A stretch of 64,000 nucleotides of DNA from Mangrovicella endophytica (GTDB lineage: Bacteria > Pseudomonadota > Alphaproteobacteria > Rhizobiales > Rhizobiaceae). Below, one piece after another: positions 42,284 to 52,145 of this stretch. Where the stretch lies: assembly GCF_002893625.1 (NCBI RefSeq), contig NZ_PKMZ01000002.1:186001-250000 (forward strand), read 5' to 3'. Under the pieces are notes generated by a model. The model was given only the letters and a program-made list of their open reading frames with translations. It did no database searches and was not told where the DNA came from. The translations under genes were made by a program, and so were the position numbers. Numbering within the stretch: the stretch's first letter is position 1; each line of letters begins with the position of its first letter.

Positions 42284-43270
42284 ATGAGCGATCAAACCAA
42301 CCGCCGCACTCTTCTCAAGCTCGCGGCAATGAGTGGTGCCGCCGCGGCCGCCGTGCCGATGGGCGCTGCACGCGCGCAGGAGACGGCAACGGCACCCGTC
42401 GATCCGCAGAGCAAGTACACGAGCGAACCCTTCAAGGAGCAGCCGCAGCCCTGGCCGGGCCTGCAGAGCAAGATGGACCCCGTACCGGACTGCGGCGAGA
42501 CGAGCTATCGCGGCTCGGGGCGGCTCGCCGGCCGCAGGGCGCTCGTCACAGGCGGCGATTCCGGCATCGGCCGTGCCGCCGTGATCGCCTTTGCCCGCGA
42601 GGGCGCCGACGTCGCGATCAACTACCATCCGGACGAAGAGCCGGATGCGCAGGACGTCGCCAAGCTGATCAAGGATGAGGGCCGCAAGGCGGTGCTGATC
42701 CCGGGCGACCTCACCGACCAGGCCTTCTGCGTGGATCTGGTGCAGCGGGCCGAGCGTGAGCTCGGCGGTCTCGACATCCTCGTCAACAACGCCGCCTACC
42801 AGCAGTCCAAGAAGTCGATCGATGACATCAGCTTCGAACAGTTCGACCGGACGCTGAAGACCAATCTCTACGCCATGTTCTGGATCACCAAGACCGCGGT
42901 GCCGCTGATGAAGCCGGGCGCGGCCATCATCAACACCGCCTCGGTGAACTCGGTCAGCCCCGGCGAGGAGCTGCTCGACTACGCCACCACCAAAGGCGGC
43001 ATCGCCATCTTCACCAAGGGACTGGCCAAGCAGCTTGCCAAGAAGGGCATCCGCGTCAACGCGGTGGCGCCCGGTCCGATCTGGACGCCGCTGCAGGTCG
43101 CGGGTGGGCAACTGCCAGGCAAGCTCGGTGAATTCGGGCAGGATACGCCCCTCGGCCGTGCCGGGCAGCCGGCGGAGCTCGGCCCCCTCTATGTCGCCCT
43201 GGCATCGGGCGAGCTCAGCTACACCGATGGCAGCATCTTTGGAGCCAATGGCGGGACGGGTATCGTCTGA
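42284..43270 (+). CDS. Tat-exported short-chain dehydrogenase/reductase (YhdG-like)
   Basis: 328 residues. The N-terminus carries a twin-arginine signal (N-R-R-T-L-L-K-L, hydrophobic to residue 28, A-R-A-Q cleavage). Then a Pro/Gln-rich part and an SDR domain from about 85: G-G-D-S-G-I-G-R nucleotide motif, N-N-A-A, catalytic Ser in N-T-A-S-V-N-S and Y-A-T-T-K. The enzyme would act in the periplasm after folding with NAD(P) in the cytoplasm. It belongs to the general-stress SDR group often called YhdG/GSP39, whose substrate is unknown. Confidence 0.88.
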   Translation: MSDQTNRRTLLKLAAMSGAAAAAVPMGAARAQETATAPVDPQSKYTSEPFKEQPQPWPGLQSKMDPVPDCGETSYRGSGRLAGRRALVTGGDSGIGRAAVIAFAREGADVAINYHPDEEPDAQDVAKLIKDEGRKAVLIPGDLTDQAFCVDLVQRAERELGGLDILVNNAAYQQSKKSIDDISFEQFDRTLKTNLYAMFWITKTAVPLMKPGAAIINTASVNSVSPGEELLDYATTKGGIAIFTKGLAKQLAKKGIRVNAVAPGPIWTPLQVAGGQLPGKLGEFGQDTPLGRAGQPAELGPLYVALASGELSYTDGSIFGANGGTGIV

Positions 43271-43283
43271 CCAAGGCTCAGAC

Positions 43284-43315
43284 GGGCGCGTGGCGGATTA
43301 TCCCGCCACGCGTCC
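43284..43315 (+). terminator. Strong hairpin between convergent SDR genes
   Basis: CGCGTGGCGG (43287-43296) pairs perfectly with CCGCCACGCG (43303-43312), extending by three more pairs (43284-43286 with 43313-43315), around a six-base AT-rich loop. No U-run follows on either side. It lies 14 bases after the SDR stop and 65 bases before the end of the convergent gene. Confidence 0.55.
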
Positions 43316-43379
43316 GCAGCAGGACCAGAACCCCTCTTCGACCGTGCAATACGGCGCACCTTTTTTGATGGTCCAATGA

Positions 43380-44219
43380 TCAGATCGGCAAGTCCTGATC
43401 TGCCGCATAAGCCACCGCCTTCTGCGCCTTGAGCGCCTCCAGACGCGATGTCAGCGCCTTGGAGATGTTCTCGTAGGCGGTGCTCCCGAGCGCCAGCCGC
43501 AGGGCAGGGCGTTCGGCGTCGCCCGCCGCAATCATCGCGTCCACGCTCTTTGCTGCATCGCCTGTGATGGCAAAGCGGCCGTCCGCCAGCGCCCGGCGGA
43601 TTTCGCCGGAGGGCGTTGCGTCATAGATAGGCATGGGCTCGGGACCGTCGATATTGGCGGCGAAGCCTGTCGCCGTCGGCCCCGGCTCGACGATGACGAC
43701 GTCGATGCCGAAGGGTGCGACCTCCTGCGCCACCGTCTCCATGAAGCCTTCGATCCCCCACTTCGTGGCGTGGTAGATGCTGAAATTCGGGTAGGTCGTC
43801 TGCCCGCCCTCCGAAGCGACCTGCATGATGCGTCCGCCGCCTTGGGCTCGCAGATGCGCCAGGCAGGCGCGCACCAGCCGGATGGAGCCGAGCAGGTTTG
43901 TCGCGATCTGCCGCTCGATCTGCGCGTCCGTCACTTCCTCGGCCGCGCCGAAGAGGCCATAGCCGGCATTGCTGACGACGACGTCGATGCGCTGCGTGGC
44001 AAAGGCTTCATCGACGGCGCGGCGGATCGCGCCTGCGTCCGTCAGGTCGAGCTTGAGGACCTGCAGTCGCTCCCCGAGCCGAGCCTGTAGCTGCGCGAGC
44101 GCGCCCTCCCGTCGCACTGTCGCAATGACGCGGTCACCGCGGGCGAGCAGCTTTTCCGTCATGATGGCGCCGAGACCGCTGGATGCGCCGGTGATCAGCC
44201 ATGTCTTTCTCATGTTCAT
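43380..44219 (-). CDS. Short-chain dehydrogenase/reductase
   Basis: 279 residues. The cofactor-binding G-A-S-S-G-L-G, N-A-G-Y-G and active-site Y-H-A-T-K motifs are intact, with the catalytic Ser in Q-V-A-S-E. This is a cytoplasmic SDR of the large classical group; substrate unknown. It is divergent from a LysR gene, which likely regulates it. Overlapping its leader is GATTG, six bases, CAATC (44226-44241), a possible LysR half-site pair. Confidence 0.85.
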   Translation of the reverse strand: MNMRKTWLITGASSGLGAIMTEKLLARGDRVIATVRREGALAQLQARLGERLQVLKLDLTDAGAIRRAVDEAFATQRIDVVVSNAGYGLFGAAEEVTDAQIERQIATNLLGSIRLVRACLAHLRAQGGGRIMQVASEGGQTTYPNFSIYHATKWGIEGFMETVAQEVAPFGIDVVIVEPGPTATGFAANIDGPEPMPIYDATPSGEIRRALADGRFAITGDAAKSVDAMIAAGDAERPALRLALGSTAYENISKALTSRLEALKAQKAVAYAADQDLPI

Positions 44220-44306
44220 CTCCTTGATTGTGGAGGCAATCTAAACGCTTCGATGCGGTGGCTTAAGGCGCTACAATCGGCATGAGCTAGTGAAGGAAAA
44301 TCACCA

Positions 44307-45233
44307 ATGCCACAGCCGAGCCTGGCCGATCTCACGGCTTTCGCCGCTGTTGCCCGGCATCGCAGCTTCCGCCAGGCGGCTGATGCGCTCGGCCTGTCGC
44401 GCTCGGCTCTCAGCCACACGGTCATTGCGCTGGAGCGCAGCCTCGGCGTGCGGCTCCTGCATCGCACGACGCGCAGCGTCTCCCCGACCGAGGCGGGCGA
44501 GCGCCTGCTGCAGCGCCTGACGCCGCTGTTTCAGGACCTCGACGAAGCGCTCGATGAGGCGCGTGGCGCCGACGGCGCGGTCGGGGGAGCGCTGCGGATC
44601 AACTGCGGTGAGGCGGCGGCCGAACAGCTGCTGCGCACCGCGGTGCCGGTGTTCCTGAATCGCTTTCCCGCTGTCGAACTGGACCTGACGACGGATGGTC
44701 GCCTCGTCGACATCGTCGCAGCGGGCTTCGACGCCGGCGTGCGGCTGCGCGAGGCCGTGCCGCAGGACATGATTGCCGTGCCCTTCGGCGGCGCCGTCCG
44801 CTTCGTGGCCGTTGCCGCGCCGGCCTATCTCGACCGCTTCGGTGCGCCGGCAACGCCAGACGATCTGCGGCAGCATCGTTGCATCCGTCAGCGTCTGCCG
44901 AGCGGCAAGCTGTATCGCTGGGAGTTCGAGCGGCACGGGCAGGAGATTGCAGTCGACGTTCCCGGTGCGCTGATGCTCGACCACAGCCGCCTGATGGCGC
45001 TGGCCGCTGCGGACGGGCTCGGCATCGCCTTCGTGCCCGACACGATCGTGCGCGGCGAGGTTGCCGCCGGGCGACTGGTGATCGTGCTGAACGAGTGGAG
45101 CCCGAAGCTGCCGGGTGTCTGCCTCTACTATCCCGGTCACCGCCATGTTCCGGCGGCATTGCGCGCCTTTGTCGATGTTCTGAAGGAGGTCGATGGGGCA
45201 ACGCGGCCGGCGTCACGGGCGGAGGGAGGCTGA
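44307..45233 (+). CDS. LysR-family transcriptional regulator
   Basis: 308 residues. The N-terminal HTH (about 4-63; A-D-A-L-G-L-S-R-S-A-L-S-H-T-V) and the type-2 periplasmic-binding-fold effector domain (about 90-295) are both complete. It is the common arrangement of a LysR regulator divergent from an SDR gene it controls. The interval of 87 bases contains the inverted repeat mentioned for the SDR gene and a CAATCGG. Confidence 0.88.
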   Translation: MPQPSLADLTAFAAVARHRSFRQAADALGLSRSALSHTVIALERSLGVRLLHRTTRSVSPTEAGERLLQRLTPLFQDLDEALDEARGADGAVGGALRINCGEAAAEQLLRTAVPVFLNRFPAVELDLTTDGRLVDIVAAGFDAGVRLREAVPQDMIAVPFGGAVRFVAVAAPAYLDRFGAPATPDDLRQHRCIRQRLPSGKLYRWEFERHGQEIAVDVPGALMLDHSRLMALAAADGLGIAFVPDTIVRGEVAAGRLVIVLNEWSPKLPGVCLYYPGHRHVPAALRAFVDVLKEVDGATRPASRAEGG

Positions 45234-45316
45234 TCTCGACGGCATCGGCTTGACCTCAGCCTGGAGTGCAGTGCTCCATTGCGGCAGGTGACGACGATAT
45301 GCAGCGGGGAGCGAGA

Positions 45317-45718
45317 ATGGCGGACGATCTTGCGAATAGCGCTCCCTCCGCGCTGATCGACGCCCGCATCGCCGCGCTGGCGGATTGGCGCGGCGCGACG
45401 TTGGCGCACGTCCGTGCTTTGATCAGGCAGGCCGATCCCGATGTCGTTGAGGAGTGGAAGTGGCGCGGGGTGCCGGTCTGGTCGCATGCCGGCATCATCT
45501 GCACCGGCGAGACCTATAAGGGCGCCGTGAAGTTGACCTTCATGAAGGGCGCCTCGCTCGAGGATCCGACCAAGCTGTTCAACGCCAGTCTCGACGGCAA
45601 TGCGCGCCGTGCGATCGACATCCACGAAGGCGAGGCGCTCGACGGGCCGGCATTCATCACTCTCATCCAGGCGGCGGTGGCACTGAACATGACGAAGAGG
45701 GTGCCGAAAACGTCCTGA
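45317..45718 (+). CDS. DUF1801 domain protein
   Basis: 133 residues from ATG 45317, preceded by GGGGAGCGAGA. The sequence has the DUF1801 (YdhG-like) features: E-E-W-K-W-R-G-V-P-V-W and V-K-L-T-F-M-K-G-A-S-L. The fold is a small alpha/beta domain with no known enzymatic role. It follows the LysR gene by 83 bases. Confidence 0.8.
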   Translation: MADDLANSAPSALIDARIAALADWRGATLAHVRALIRQADPDVVEEWKWRGVPVWSHAGIICTGETYKGAVKLTFMKGASLEDPTKLFNASLDGNARRAIDIHEGEALDGPAFITLIQAAVALNMTKRVPKTS

Positions 45719-45917
45719 TGGAGGGCCGCGAGGCATTGAGAGGCGCTTACGCCGAACGCCGGGCCGCCGCGATACAAGGGGATGAGGCCCGTCGTTATCA
45801 TCGCCAGGAGTCCTCTCCCACGCCGGATAGACTTCCTGATCTTAATAGGTTTATATCAACGTAAATGGCTGTGTTAGACGCCGATGGGTGCAGCTGGCGG
45901 AGATGCGGGGCGGGGCG

Positions 45918-47141
45918 ATGGTACAGGAGTCGAACTATCGCTGGGTCGTCGTGGCCGCTGGCGGCTTGATGGGCTGTATCGCCATGGGCGCGATGTTCTC
46001 GCTACCCGTGCTGCTGACGCCGACGACGGCGGACACCGGCTGGTCGCGGACCGGCATCTCCACCGCGATGACGATCGGCTTTCTCGCCATGGCCTTCGCG
46101 TCGATGATGTGGGGCTCCCTGTCGGACCGGTTCGGGGCGCGCCCTGTTGTGCTTCTTGGCGCCGTCCTGCTGGCCACAAGCCTCTGGCTCGCCGGCCATG
46201 CGCAGAGCCTGCTTGGCTTCCAACTGCTGTTCGGCCTTTGCGCCGGCACGTCGGTCGCGGCGTTCTTCGCGCCAATGATGGCGACGGTGACCGGCTGGTT
46301 CGTCACGCAGCGCAGCCTGGCCGTGTCGCTTGTGTCGGCCGGCATGGGGCTGGCGCCAGTCACGATGTCGCCGCTGGCGGCTTGGCTGGTCGGCGAACAT
46401 GGCTGGCGCGGCACGCTGTCGATCCTCTCCATCATCGTGGCCCTGGCGACCATCCCCGCCGCGCTGTTCCTGCGCCGCCCGCCGGCCATGGCCGCCGGAC
46501 CCTCAGGCGACGTTGCCGCTCAGCCGAGCGAGGCGATGACGGTGCGGCGGGCGCTGACCTCGCTGCCCTTCGCGACCCTCGTTCTCACCAACTTCTTCTG
46601 CTGCGCAGCCCATTCGGGACCGATTTTCCACACGGTCAGCTATGCCGAGCTCTGCGGTATCTCGGCGCTCGCCGCCGTCTCCATCTATTCGGTGGAGGGC
46701 ATCGCTGGCCTTGGCGGACGCATCGGCTTCGGGCTTCTGGGTGACCGCTTCGGCGCCAAGCGCACGCTCGTCGGCGGTCTGCTGCTGCAGGCGCTGATCG
46801 CGCTCGGCTACCTCTTCGCGCGCGACCTATCGCAGTTCTACGCCGTCGCCGCCGCTTTCGGCTTCGTCTATGCCGGCACCATGCCGCTCTACGCCGTGCT
46901 GGTGCGCGACAACTTCCCGCCGCGCATGCTCGGAACGATCATCGGCGGCACGGCCATGGCGGGCGGGCTCGGCATGGCGACCGGGCCGGTGCTCGGCGGC
47001 TGGATCTACGACACGACGGCTGGCTACGGCGCGCTCTACCTCACCAGCTTCGGCCTCGGTCTTGGCGCCTTCTTGGTCGCCATGACCTTCACGCCGTTCA
47101 AGCCGGAGCCTGCTCGTCCTTCGCAGCTGCAGCCGGCCTGA
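45918..47141 (+). CDS. MFS transporter
   Basis: 407 residues from ATG 45918 (GTG 45888 and ATG 45903 are alternatives). About twelve helices with the motif-A loop W-G-S-L-S-D-R-F-G-A-R-P between TM2 and TM3 and a second copy L-L-G-D-R-F-G-A-K-R-T in the C-terminal half. The N-terminal half resembles oxalate/formate-antiporter-like and monocarboxylate-type MFS proteins, so it could carry an organic acid; this is tentative. The upstream 45840-45870 region is AT-rich with TTTATAT, a probable promoter. Confidence 0.8.
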   Translation: MVQESNYRWVVVAAGGLMGCIAMGAMFSLPVLLTPTTADTGWSRTGISTAMTIGFLAMAFASMMWGSLSDRFGARPVVLLGAVLLATSLWLAGHAQSLLGFQLLFGLCAGTSVAAFFAPMMATVTGWFVTQRSLAVSLVSAGMGLAPVTMSPLAAWLVGEHGWRGTLSILSIIVALATIPAALFLRRPPAMAAGPSGDVAAQPSEAMTVRRALTSLPFATLVLTNFFCCAAHSGPIFHTVSYAELCGISALAAVSIYSVEGIAGLGGRIGFGLLGDRFGAKRTLVGGLLLQALIALGYLFARDLSQFYAVAAAFGFVYAGTMPLYAVLVRDNFPPRMLGTIIGGTAMAGGLGMATGPVLGGWIYDTTAGYGALYLTSFGLGLGAFLVAMTFTPFKPEPARPSQLQPA

Positions 47142-47164
47142 CGCGAGGCCGGCGCCGGCTGACT

Positions 47165-47187
47165 GCGCCTGGAGCAGGTTCAGGCGC
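47165..47187. terminator. Hairpin between convergent MFS and VWA-like genes
   Basis: GCGCCTG (47165-47171) pairs perfectly with CAGGCGC (47181-47187). An alternative longer pairing, CCGGCGCC (47149-47156) with GGCGCCGG (47183-47190), competes. No U-run is present. It lies just after the MFS stop and seven bases before the end of the minus-strand gene, so it could act for both. Confidence 0.4.
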
Positions 47188-47193
47188 CGGCGG

Positions 47194-49272
47194 CTACCGC
47201 CCCTCGCGATACCACGTGGCGGAGATCGCCAGCAGCAGCACGGCGAGGCCCAGGAAGCCGGCGAAAAGCGGCGTGCGCTCGACGCCACGCAGCACCGTCT
47301 CGTCCGTCTGTTTCAGGCCGATCCAGTCGCGTCCGTCGGCATTGGCGCGGCCGCGCACAGGCACGATCCGCGGCACGTCGATGCCGCCAGTGGCTTCCGC
47401 GAGCCGTCGTGCACTGCCGCGCGTCGCCTCGGCGATGGGCGCCAGCTTCGCCGTCGTCGAGATCGCCTCGCGATATTCCCGTGGGTTCACCGGTCCGACA
47501 TTGGCAAGCGTGCGCAACTCGCCGTTGGCCGCCTGATAGAGGCCGAGCTCCTCGGTCTTCAGCGTGCCTTCCCAGCGTCCGCTGCCGGCGTCCGTCAGCG
47601 GCACCTCAACGGCCTGACCCGACGGCGTGACCACGGTCGCCGGCCCCGGGTTGTCGCCGATCGTCTGGCGGGTGATCACGAGGTCGGTGCCGCGGGCCTC
47701 TGCATCCAGCGCCTCCTCCTCGAGCTCCGGCTCCTTCATCAGCCAGTGCGCGAGGCGGCGGAACAGCGCGACATGCGGGCCACCGCCCTCGAAGCCGCGC
47801 GACCACAGCCAACCATGGTCGGAGAGGAGGAGGGCGACGCGCCCTTCGCCGACGCGGTTGAGGACGAGGAGCGGCTTGTCGGAAGGGCCTGTCATCACCG
47901 TCTCGCCCTGCACCTCGCCGACATCGACGGAGCGGAACCACTGGCTCCAGTCCGGCGGCTCTGCGGCCGAACCGGGCAGGTCGCGCGTCACCGGGTGCTT
48001 CTTGCCGAGTTCGGACAGGGTCGGGCGGAAGGGCGTCGTCTCGACGCCGCCGGTCGGCAGCGCCGGCAGAACCGACATCAGCGGCGAGGAGGCAACCGAC
48101 TCTGGTCCGGCATATTCGGGCCCCGAGGCGATCAGCAGCGCACCTCCCTTTTCGACATACTGGGCGATGTAGTCGAAATAGAGCGCCGGCAGTACGCCGC
48201 GCCGCTGGTAGCGGTCGAAGATGATGAGGTCGAAGTCGTTGATCTTGTCGACGAACAACTCGCGCGTCGGGAAGGCGATCAGCGACAATTCGTCGATCGG
48301 GGTACCGTCCTGCTTCTCTGGCGGGCGCAGGATGGTGAAGTGCACCAGGTCGACGGCGGCGTCCGACTTCAGGAGGTTGCGCCAGGTGCGCTCGCCCGCA
48401 TGCGGCTCGCCGGAGACGAGGAGCACGCGCAGGTTCTCGCGGATGCCGTCGACGACGGCGATGGCACGGTTGTTGACCGGTGTGATCTCGGCCGGGTCGC
48501 GTGCGGCCGACACCTCGATGATGTTCTTGCCGGCGCGCGGCAGGCGGAAGGTCACGCCCTGCGGCTGCCCGGGCCGCGCCTGCTCGCGCGCGATCAAGTC
48601 GCCGTTCAGGAACACCTGCACGTCGACGGCGCGGTCGGAGGCGCGTGGGCCCTCCTCGATGACACGGTAGGTCAGCTGCTGGTCCTGCTCGACCAGGCCG
48701 AAGCGCGGGCTGTTGGTGATCTCGATGCGCCGGTCGAACTCGTCGGGCCGCCCGGTGACGAGCGCATGCACCGGCGCGTCAAAGCCGAGCGCGGATGCTG
48801 CCGCTGGAATGTCGTGCACCTGTCCGTCGGTGACGAGGATGGCGCCGCCGACGCGTGTCGGTGAGACGTCGCCGAGGGCCGTGTTCAGTGCGCCGAAGAG
48901 AGCAGTGGTCGCATCGCCCGAGGCCGCATCCGACCGCGCCTCCACGGTGCGGACCTCGAACTCGGGGAAGCGGGCAAGGCTTTCCTGCAGCGCCGTCTCC
49001 GTCGCGTCGGCCTGGCCGGTCCGCTCGCCGATCGTCTGGCTCTGGCTACGATCGACGACGAGCGCGACGACGCTCTTCAAGGGATCGCGCTCCTCGCGCA
49101 GCACCACCGGGTTGACGAGGGCGAGCAGCAGGGCCACGACGGCGAGCGCCCGCAGCCAGGCTCCGCGCAGTCCCGCCAGCAGCAGTGCCAGCGTCAGGAG
49201 CACCGCCGGGACGGCCAGAGCGGCGACGGCGAGGAGCGGCAGCAGCGGCTCAATATCGATGGACCAGCTCAT
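47194..49272 (-). CDS. Membrane protein with VWA-like and glutamine-amidotransferase-like domains
   Basis: 692 residues. N-terminal helices (about 8-35, 38-60), a VWA-like domain starting V-V-A-L-V-V-D-R-S-Q-S (about 65-75), an Ig-like part, and a class-I GATase-like fold (about 280-500; L-L-V-S-G-E-P and G-G-A-L-L-I-A-S-G-P-E) that seems to lack the catalytic Cys. A C-terminal helix (about 670-690) closes the protein. It is the last gene of a four-gene operon and overlaps the previous gene's stop (TAATG). Function unknown; similar clusters act in envelope-protein maturation or stress. Confidence 0.75.
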   Translation of the reverse strand: MSWSIDIEPLLPLLAVAALAVPAVLLTLALLLAGLRGAWLRALAVVALLLALVNPVVLREERDPLKSVVALVVDRSQSQTIGERTGQADATETALQESLARFPEFEVRTVEARSDAASGDATTALFGALNTALGDVSPTRVGGAILVTDGQVHDIPAAASALGFDAPVHALVTGRPDEFDRRIEITNSPRFGLVEQDQQLTYRVIEEGPRASDRAVDVQVFLNGDLIAREQARPGQPQGVTFRLPRAGKNIIEVSAARDPAEITPVNNRAIAVVDGIRENLRVLLVSGEPHAGERTWRNLLKSDAAVDLVHFTILRPPEKQDGTPIDELSLIAFPTRELFVDKINDFDLIIFDRYQRRGVLPALYFDYIAQYVEKGGALLIASGPEYAGPESVASSPLMSVLPALPTGGVETTPFRPTLSELGKKHPVTRDLPGSAAEPPDWSQWFRSVDVGEVQGETVMTGPSDKPLLVLNRVGEGRVALLLSDHGWLWSRGFEGGGPHVALFRRLAHWLMKEPELEEEALDAEARGTDLVITRQTIGDNPGPATVVTPSGQAVEVPLTDAGSGRWEGTLKTEELGLYQAANGELRTLANVGPVNPREYREAISTTAKLAPIAEATRGSARRLAEATGGIDVPRIVPVRGRANADGRDWIGLKQTDETVLRGVERTPLFAGFLGLAVLLLAISATWYREGR

Positions 49273-52145
49273 TATTGGCCGAGCCTTTCGAGCAGCGCCG
49301 GCACGTGCACCTGGTCGGCCTTATAGTTGCCGGTCAGCACGTACATCACGATGTTGACGCCCGCCCGATAGGCATATTCGCGCTGCGACGGGTCCGCGTT
49401 GTCGGTGGGGTAGAGGAACATTCCGTTGCGGTCGACGGCCCAGGCGCTGGCAAAATCGTTCGACGTGATCATGATCGAGGACACGCCGTCGCCGGCGCGG
49501 GCCGGGCGGTTCGCGGCATCGGGATCACGCCCCAGCGACTCCACCCAGAGTTCCGATCCGGTGTGGCGTCCCGGGAAATCCTTCATGATGTAGAAGGCCT
49601 TGGTCAGCACGTGGTCCGACGGCACCGGCTCCAGCGGCGGGATGTCGAGGTCGCCGAGGATGTCGCGCAGCCGCCGCTCGCCCGGGGAGACGCCGGCGCC
49701 GCCGAGATCGGCGAGATTGCCGTCGGCGAGATCGAAGAGCACCGTGCCGCCCTGTTTCATATAGGCGTCGACCCGGCTGATCGCGGCATCGCTCGGCATC
49801 GGCGCGGCCGGGTCCACCGGCCAGTAGAGGATGGGATAGAAGGCGAGCTCGTCGGTGGCAATGTCGACGCCGACCGGCGCGCCAGGCTCAAGTGCGGTCT
49901 TCGCCGCGATGTATTGCGACAGGCCATCGAGGCCTTGGCGCGCGATATCGTCGGTCGTCCCGACGCCGGTCTCGACATAGGCCAGATGCGTCGTCTCCGT
50001 CGCGCGGATCGCCGCCTCGGGATCAAGGGCGGCTGGCGGCGCGGCTGGCACGTCCGATGTCGGCATGTCCGCTGGCGGGTTCGTCTGCGCCCGTGCCGGG
50101 CCGGTATCGCCGATGAGCGATGGCGCGAGGGCGAGTGCCAGCAGGAGAGCGGCGGTGGCGCGAGGACGCCCGCGCAGCCGGGCCGCAATGCGGCTGAAGG
50201 CGCCGTTCAGCCAGAGCAATGCCAGGGCATCGAGCGCAAAGAGGCCGAGCGCGGCGGCGTAGAGCCAGGGAGTCAACTCCGTCTCGCCGCTGCGGCCATA
50301 GCCCCGTTCGCTGGCGGCAACGCCGAAGTCGGGCGTCGGCAGCGGCGCCAGCACGGCATCAGGCCCGAGCAGGTTGAGCGCGCTGTAGCCTTCCTCGGTG
50401 CCGTAAAGCCCCGGCGGGTTCTTCAGCGTCACGGCAGGCGCCGCACCGGCCTTCACCGTCAGCGGCTCCACCTCGGCTCCGGGCGTCGTCAGCCGGCCCT
50501 CGCCGTCGAGCACGCGATAGGGCGGCAGGCTGTCGGCCGCCGTCTGTCCGCCGCCGGCGCCGCTCGAGCGCGACAGCGTTACGATCCGCCGCAGCATATT
50601 GACGAAGGCGCCGGAGATCGGCAGGTTCGACCAGGTGGCTTCGGCGGTGACGTGGAAGAGCACGATGGTGCCGGCACCGACCGCTTCGGCCGTGACGAGC
50701 GGCGTGCCGTCGGTCAGGCTCGCCCAGGTGCGGGCGGCGAGATCGGCGGAGGGTTCGGCCAGGAGCTGCCGCGACACCGTGATGTCGGCGGGCACCGCGA
50801 TGCCGGCAAAGGGGCTTGACGCTGCCATCGGCGCGATCTTCTGCGGCTCCGACCAGGACATGGCGCCGCCGAGCTGGCGCTCGCCGCTGCGCAGCCGCAC
50901 CGGCACCAGCGGGTCCTCGCCCGTGGATGCGGCGAGGCGCGGTCCAGCAAAGCGCACCAGCATGCCGCCCTTCTCGACGAAGTCGCGCAGCGCGGTTTCG
51001 GCGGCGGCCGGCACGACGCCGATGTCGGCGAGCACGATCACCGACGGGCGCTGCTTGACGAGGTCCGGGATGGCGACGCCGAGATCGGCGCTGTCGGCCC
51101 GCACCAGATCGGCAAAGGGCTCCAGCGCACGGGTGATGTAGTAGAGCGGCGACAGCAGCGGCTGGGCGAGATCGGCCGCTTCGCCCGAGACCAGCCCGAC
51201 ACGGCGGCGGCGGAAGCTGTCGTCGACCAGCCGGACGGCCGCGGCGGTCGAGGCGCCGTCCAGCTCGATGCGGGCGATATCGTTGCGCAGCTCCACCGGG
51301 ATGGCAAAGCGTGCTTCGGCGCTGGTTGCCCCTGCCGCGAAGGCGAGGGCCGTGCGGCCAACCTCACGACCCTGTGCATCGAGCGCCTTGAGGTCCGTCG
51401 TCTCCGCAGCCGTACCGTCGGGGCGGACGGCTTTGATAACCAGCGCTTCGGTGGAGTTGTCAGCACCGGCAAGACCGATCGTGCCGGCGAGCGGCGGGCG
51501 CAGGATGGCCGCCTCGCTCGGCTGCAGCGCCGAGAGGCTTGCCAACGCCTCATTAGCGCCCGTGCTGTCGAGGCCGTCGCTAAGATAGGCGATCCCAATG
51601 TCGCTCGAGCCATCGAGCGCCGTTCGGACACGGGCGGCTGCCGCCGTCCGGTCGACGGGGATCGGGCGCGGCCGGGCCGCGGCGATACGGTCAAGCGCGG
51701 CAGCTGCCTCGACGGGCGCGGCATCATCGGACGCCCCCTCGGCCGTGAAAGCGAGGGAAACGGGGCGGCCGGCAGCTCCGGCGTCTCGCACCAGGCTCTC
51801 GGCAGCATCGCGGCGTGCTTCCCAGTCGCGGCCGCTCGCCCAGCCGTTGTCGACGATCAGCGCCAAAGGCCCGGTGCCCGACAGGATCGCGGCATTCGGG
51901 TTGAGGGTCGGTGCGGCGAGCGCCAGGATGACCAGTGCGGCCAGGAGCAGGCGGAGCAGCGTCAGCCACCACGGGCTGCGGGCCGGCGTCTCCTCCGGCC
52001 GCATCGCTTCAAGGAGGATGCGCAGCGGCGGAAAGGCCTCGGTCTGCGGACGCGGCGGCGTCAGCTTCAGCAGCCACCAGATGGCCGGCAGCGTCACCAG
52101 GCCGAGCAGCACCAGCGGCGCGCCGAAGGACAGGGAGCCGATCAT
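49272..52145 (-). CDS. DUF4159 domain protein with BatA-type N-terminus
   Basis: 957 residues. Residues about 1-80 hold two helices and an aerotolerance-regulator (BatA N-terminal) segment with the L-K-L-T-P-P-R-P-Q motif; a VWA-like domain follows (I-V-D-N-G-W-A), then a GATase-like region, a membrane helix near 645-665 and a DUF4159 domain at about 725-955 (H-L-A-Y-V-E-T-G...L-D-I-P-P-L-E-P). The start overlaps the DUF58 gene's stop by four bases. It is presumably an inner-membrane scaffold partner of the MoxR ATPase. Confidence 0.8.
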   Translation of the reverse strand: MIGSLSFGAPLVLLGLVTLPAIWWLLKLTPPRPQTEAFPPLRILLEAMRPEETPARSPWWLTLLRLLLAALVILALAAPTLNPNAAILSGTGPLALIVDNGWASGRDWEARRDAAESLVRDAGAAGRPVSLAFTAEGASDDAAPVEAAAALDRIAAARPRPIPVDRTAAAARVRTALDGSSDIGIAYLSDGLDSTGANEALASLSALQPSEAAILRPPLAGTIGLAGADNSTEALVIKAVRPDGTAAETTDLKALDAQGREVGRTALAFAAGATSAEARFAIPVELRNDIARIELDGASTAAAVRLVDDSFRRRRVGLVSGEAADLAQPLLSPLYYITRALEPFADLVRADSADLGVAIPDLVKQRPSVIVLADIGVVPAAAETALRDFVEKGGMLVRFAGPRLAASTGEDPLVPVRLRSGERQLGGAMSWSEPQKIAPMAASSPFAGIAVPADITVSRQLLAEPSADLAARTWASLTDGTPLVTAEAVGAGTIVLFHVTAEATWSNLPISGAFVNMLRRIVTLSRSSGAGGGQTAADSLPPYRVLDGEGRLTTPGAEVEPLTVKAGAAPAVTLKNPPGLYGTEEGYSALNLLGPDAVLAPLPTPDFGVAASERGYGRSGETELTPWLYAAALGLFALDALALLWLNGAFSRIAARLRGRPRATAALLLALALAPSLIGDTGPARAQTNPPADMPTSDVPAAPPAALDPEAAIRATETTHLAYVETGVGTTDDIARQGLDGLSQYIAAKTALEPGAPVGVDIATDELAFYPILYWPVDPAAPMPSDAAISRVDAYMKQGGTVLFDLADGNLADLGGAGVSPGERRLRDILGDLDIPPLEPVPSDHVLTKAFYIMKDFPGRHTGSELWVESLGRDPDAANRPARAGDGVSSIMITSNDFASAWAVDRNGMFLYPTDNADPSQREYAYRAGVNIVMYVLTGNYKADQVHVPALLERLGQ

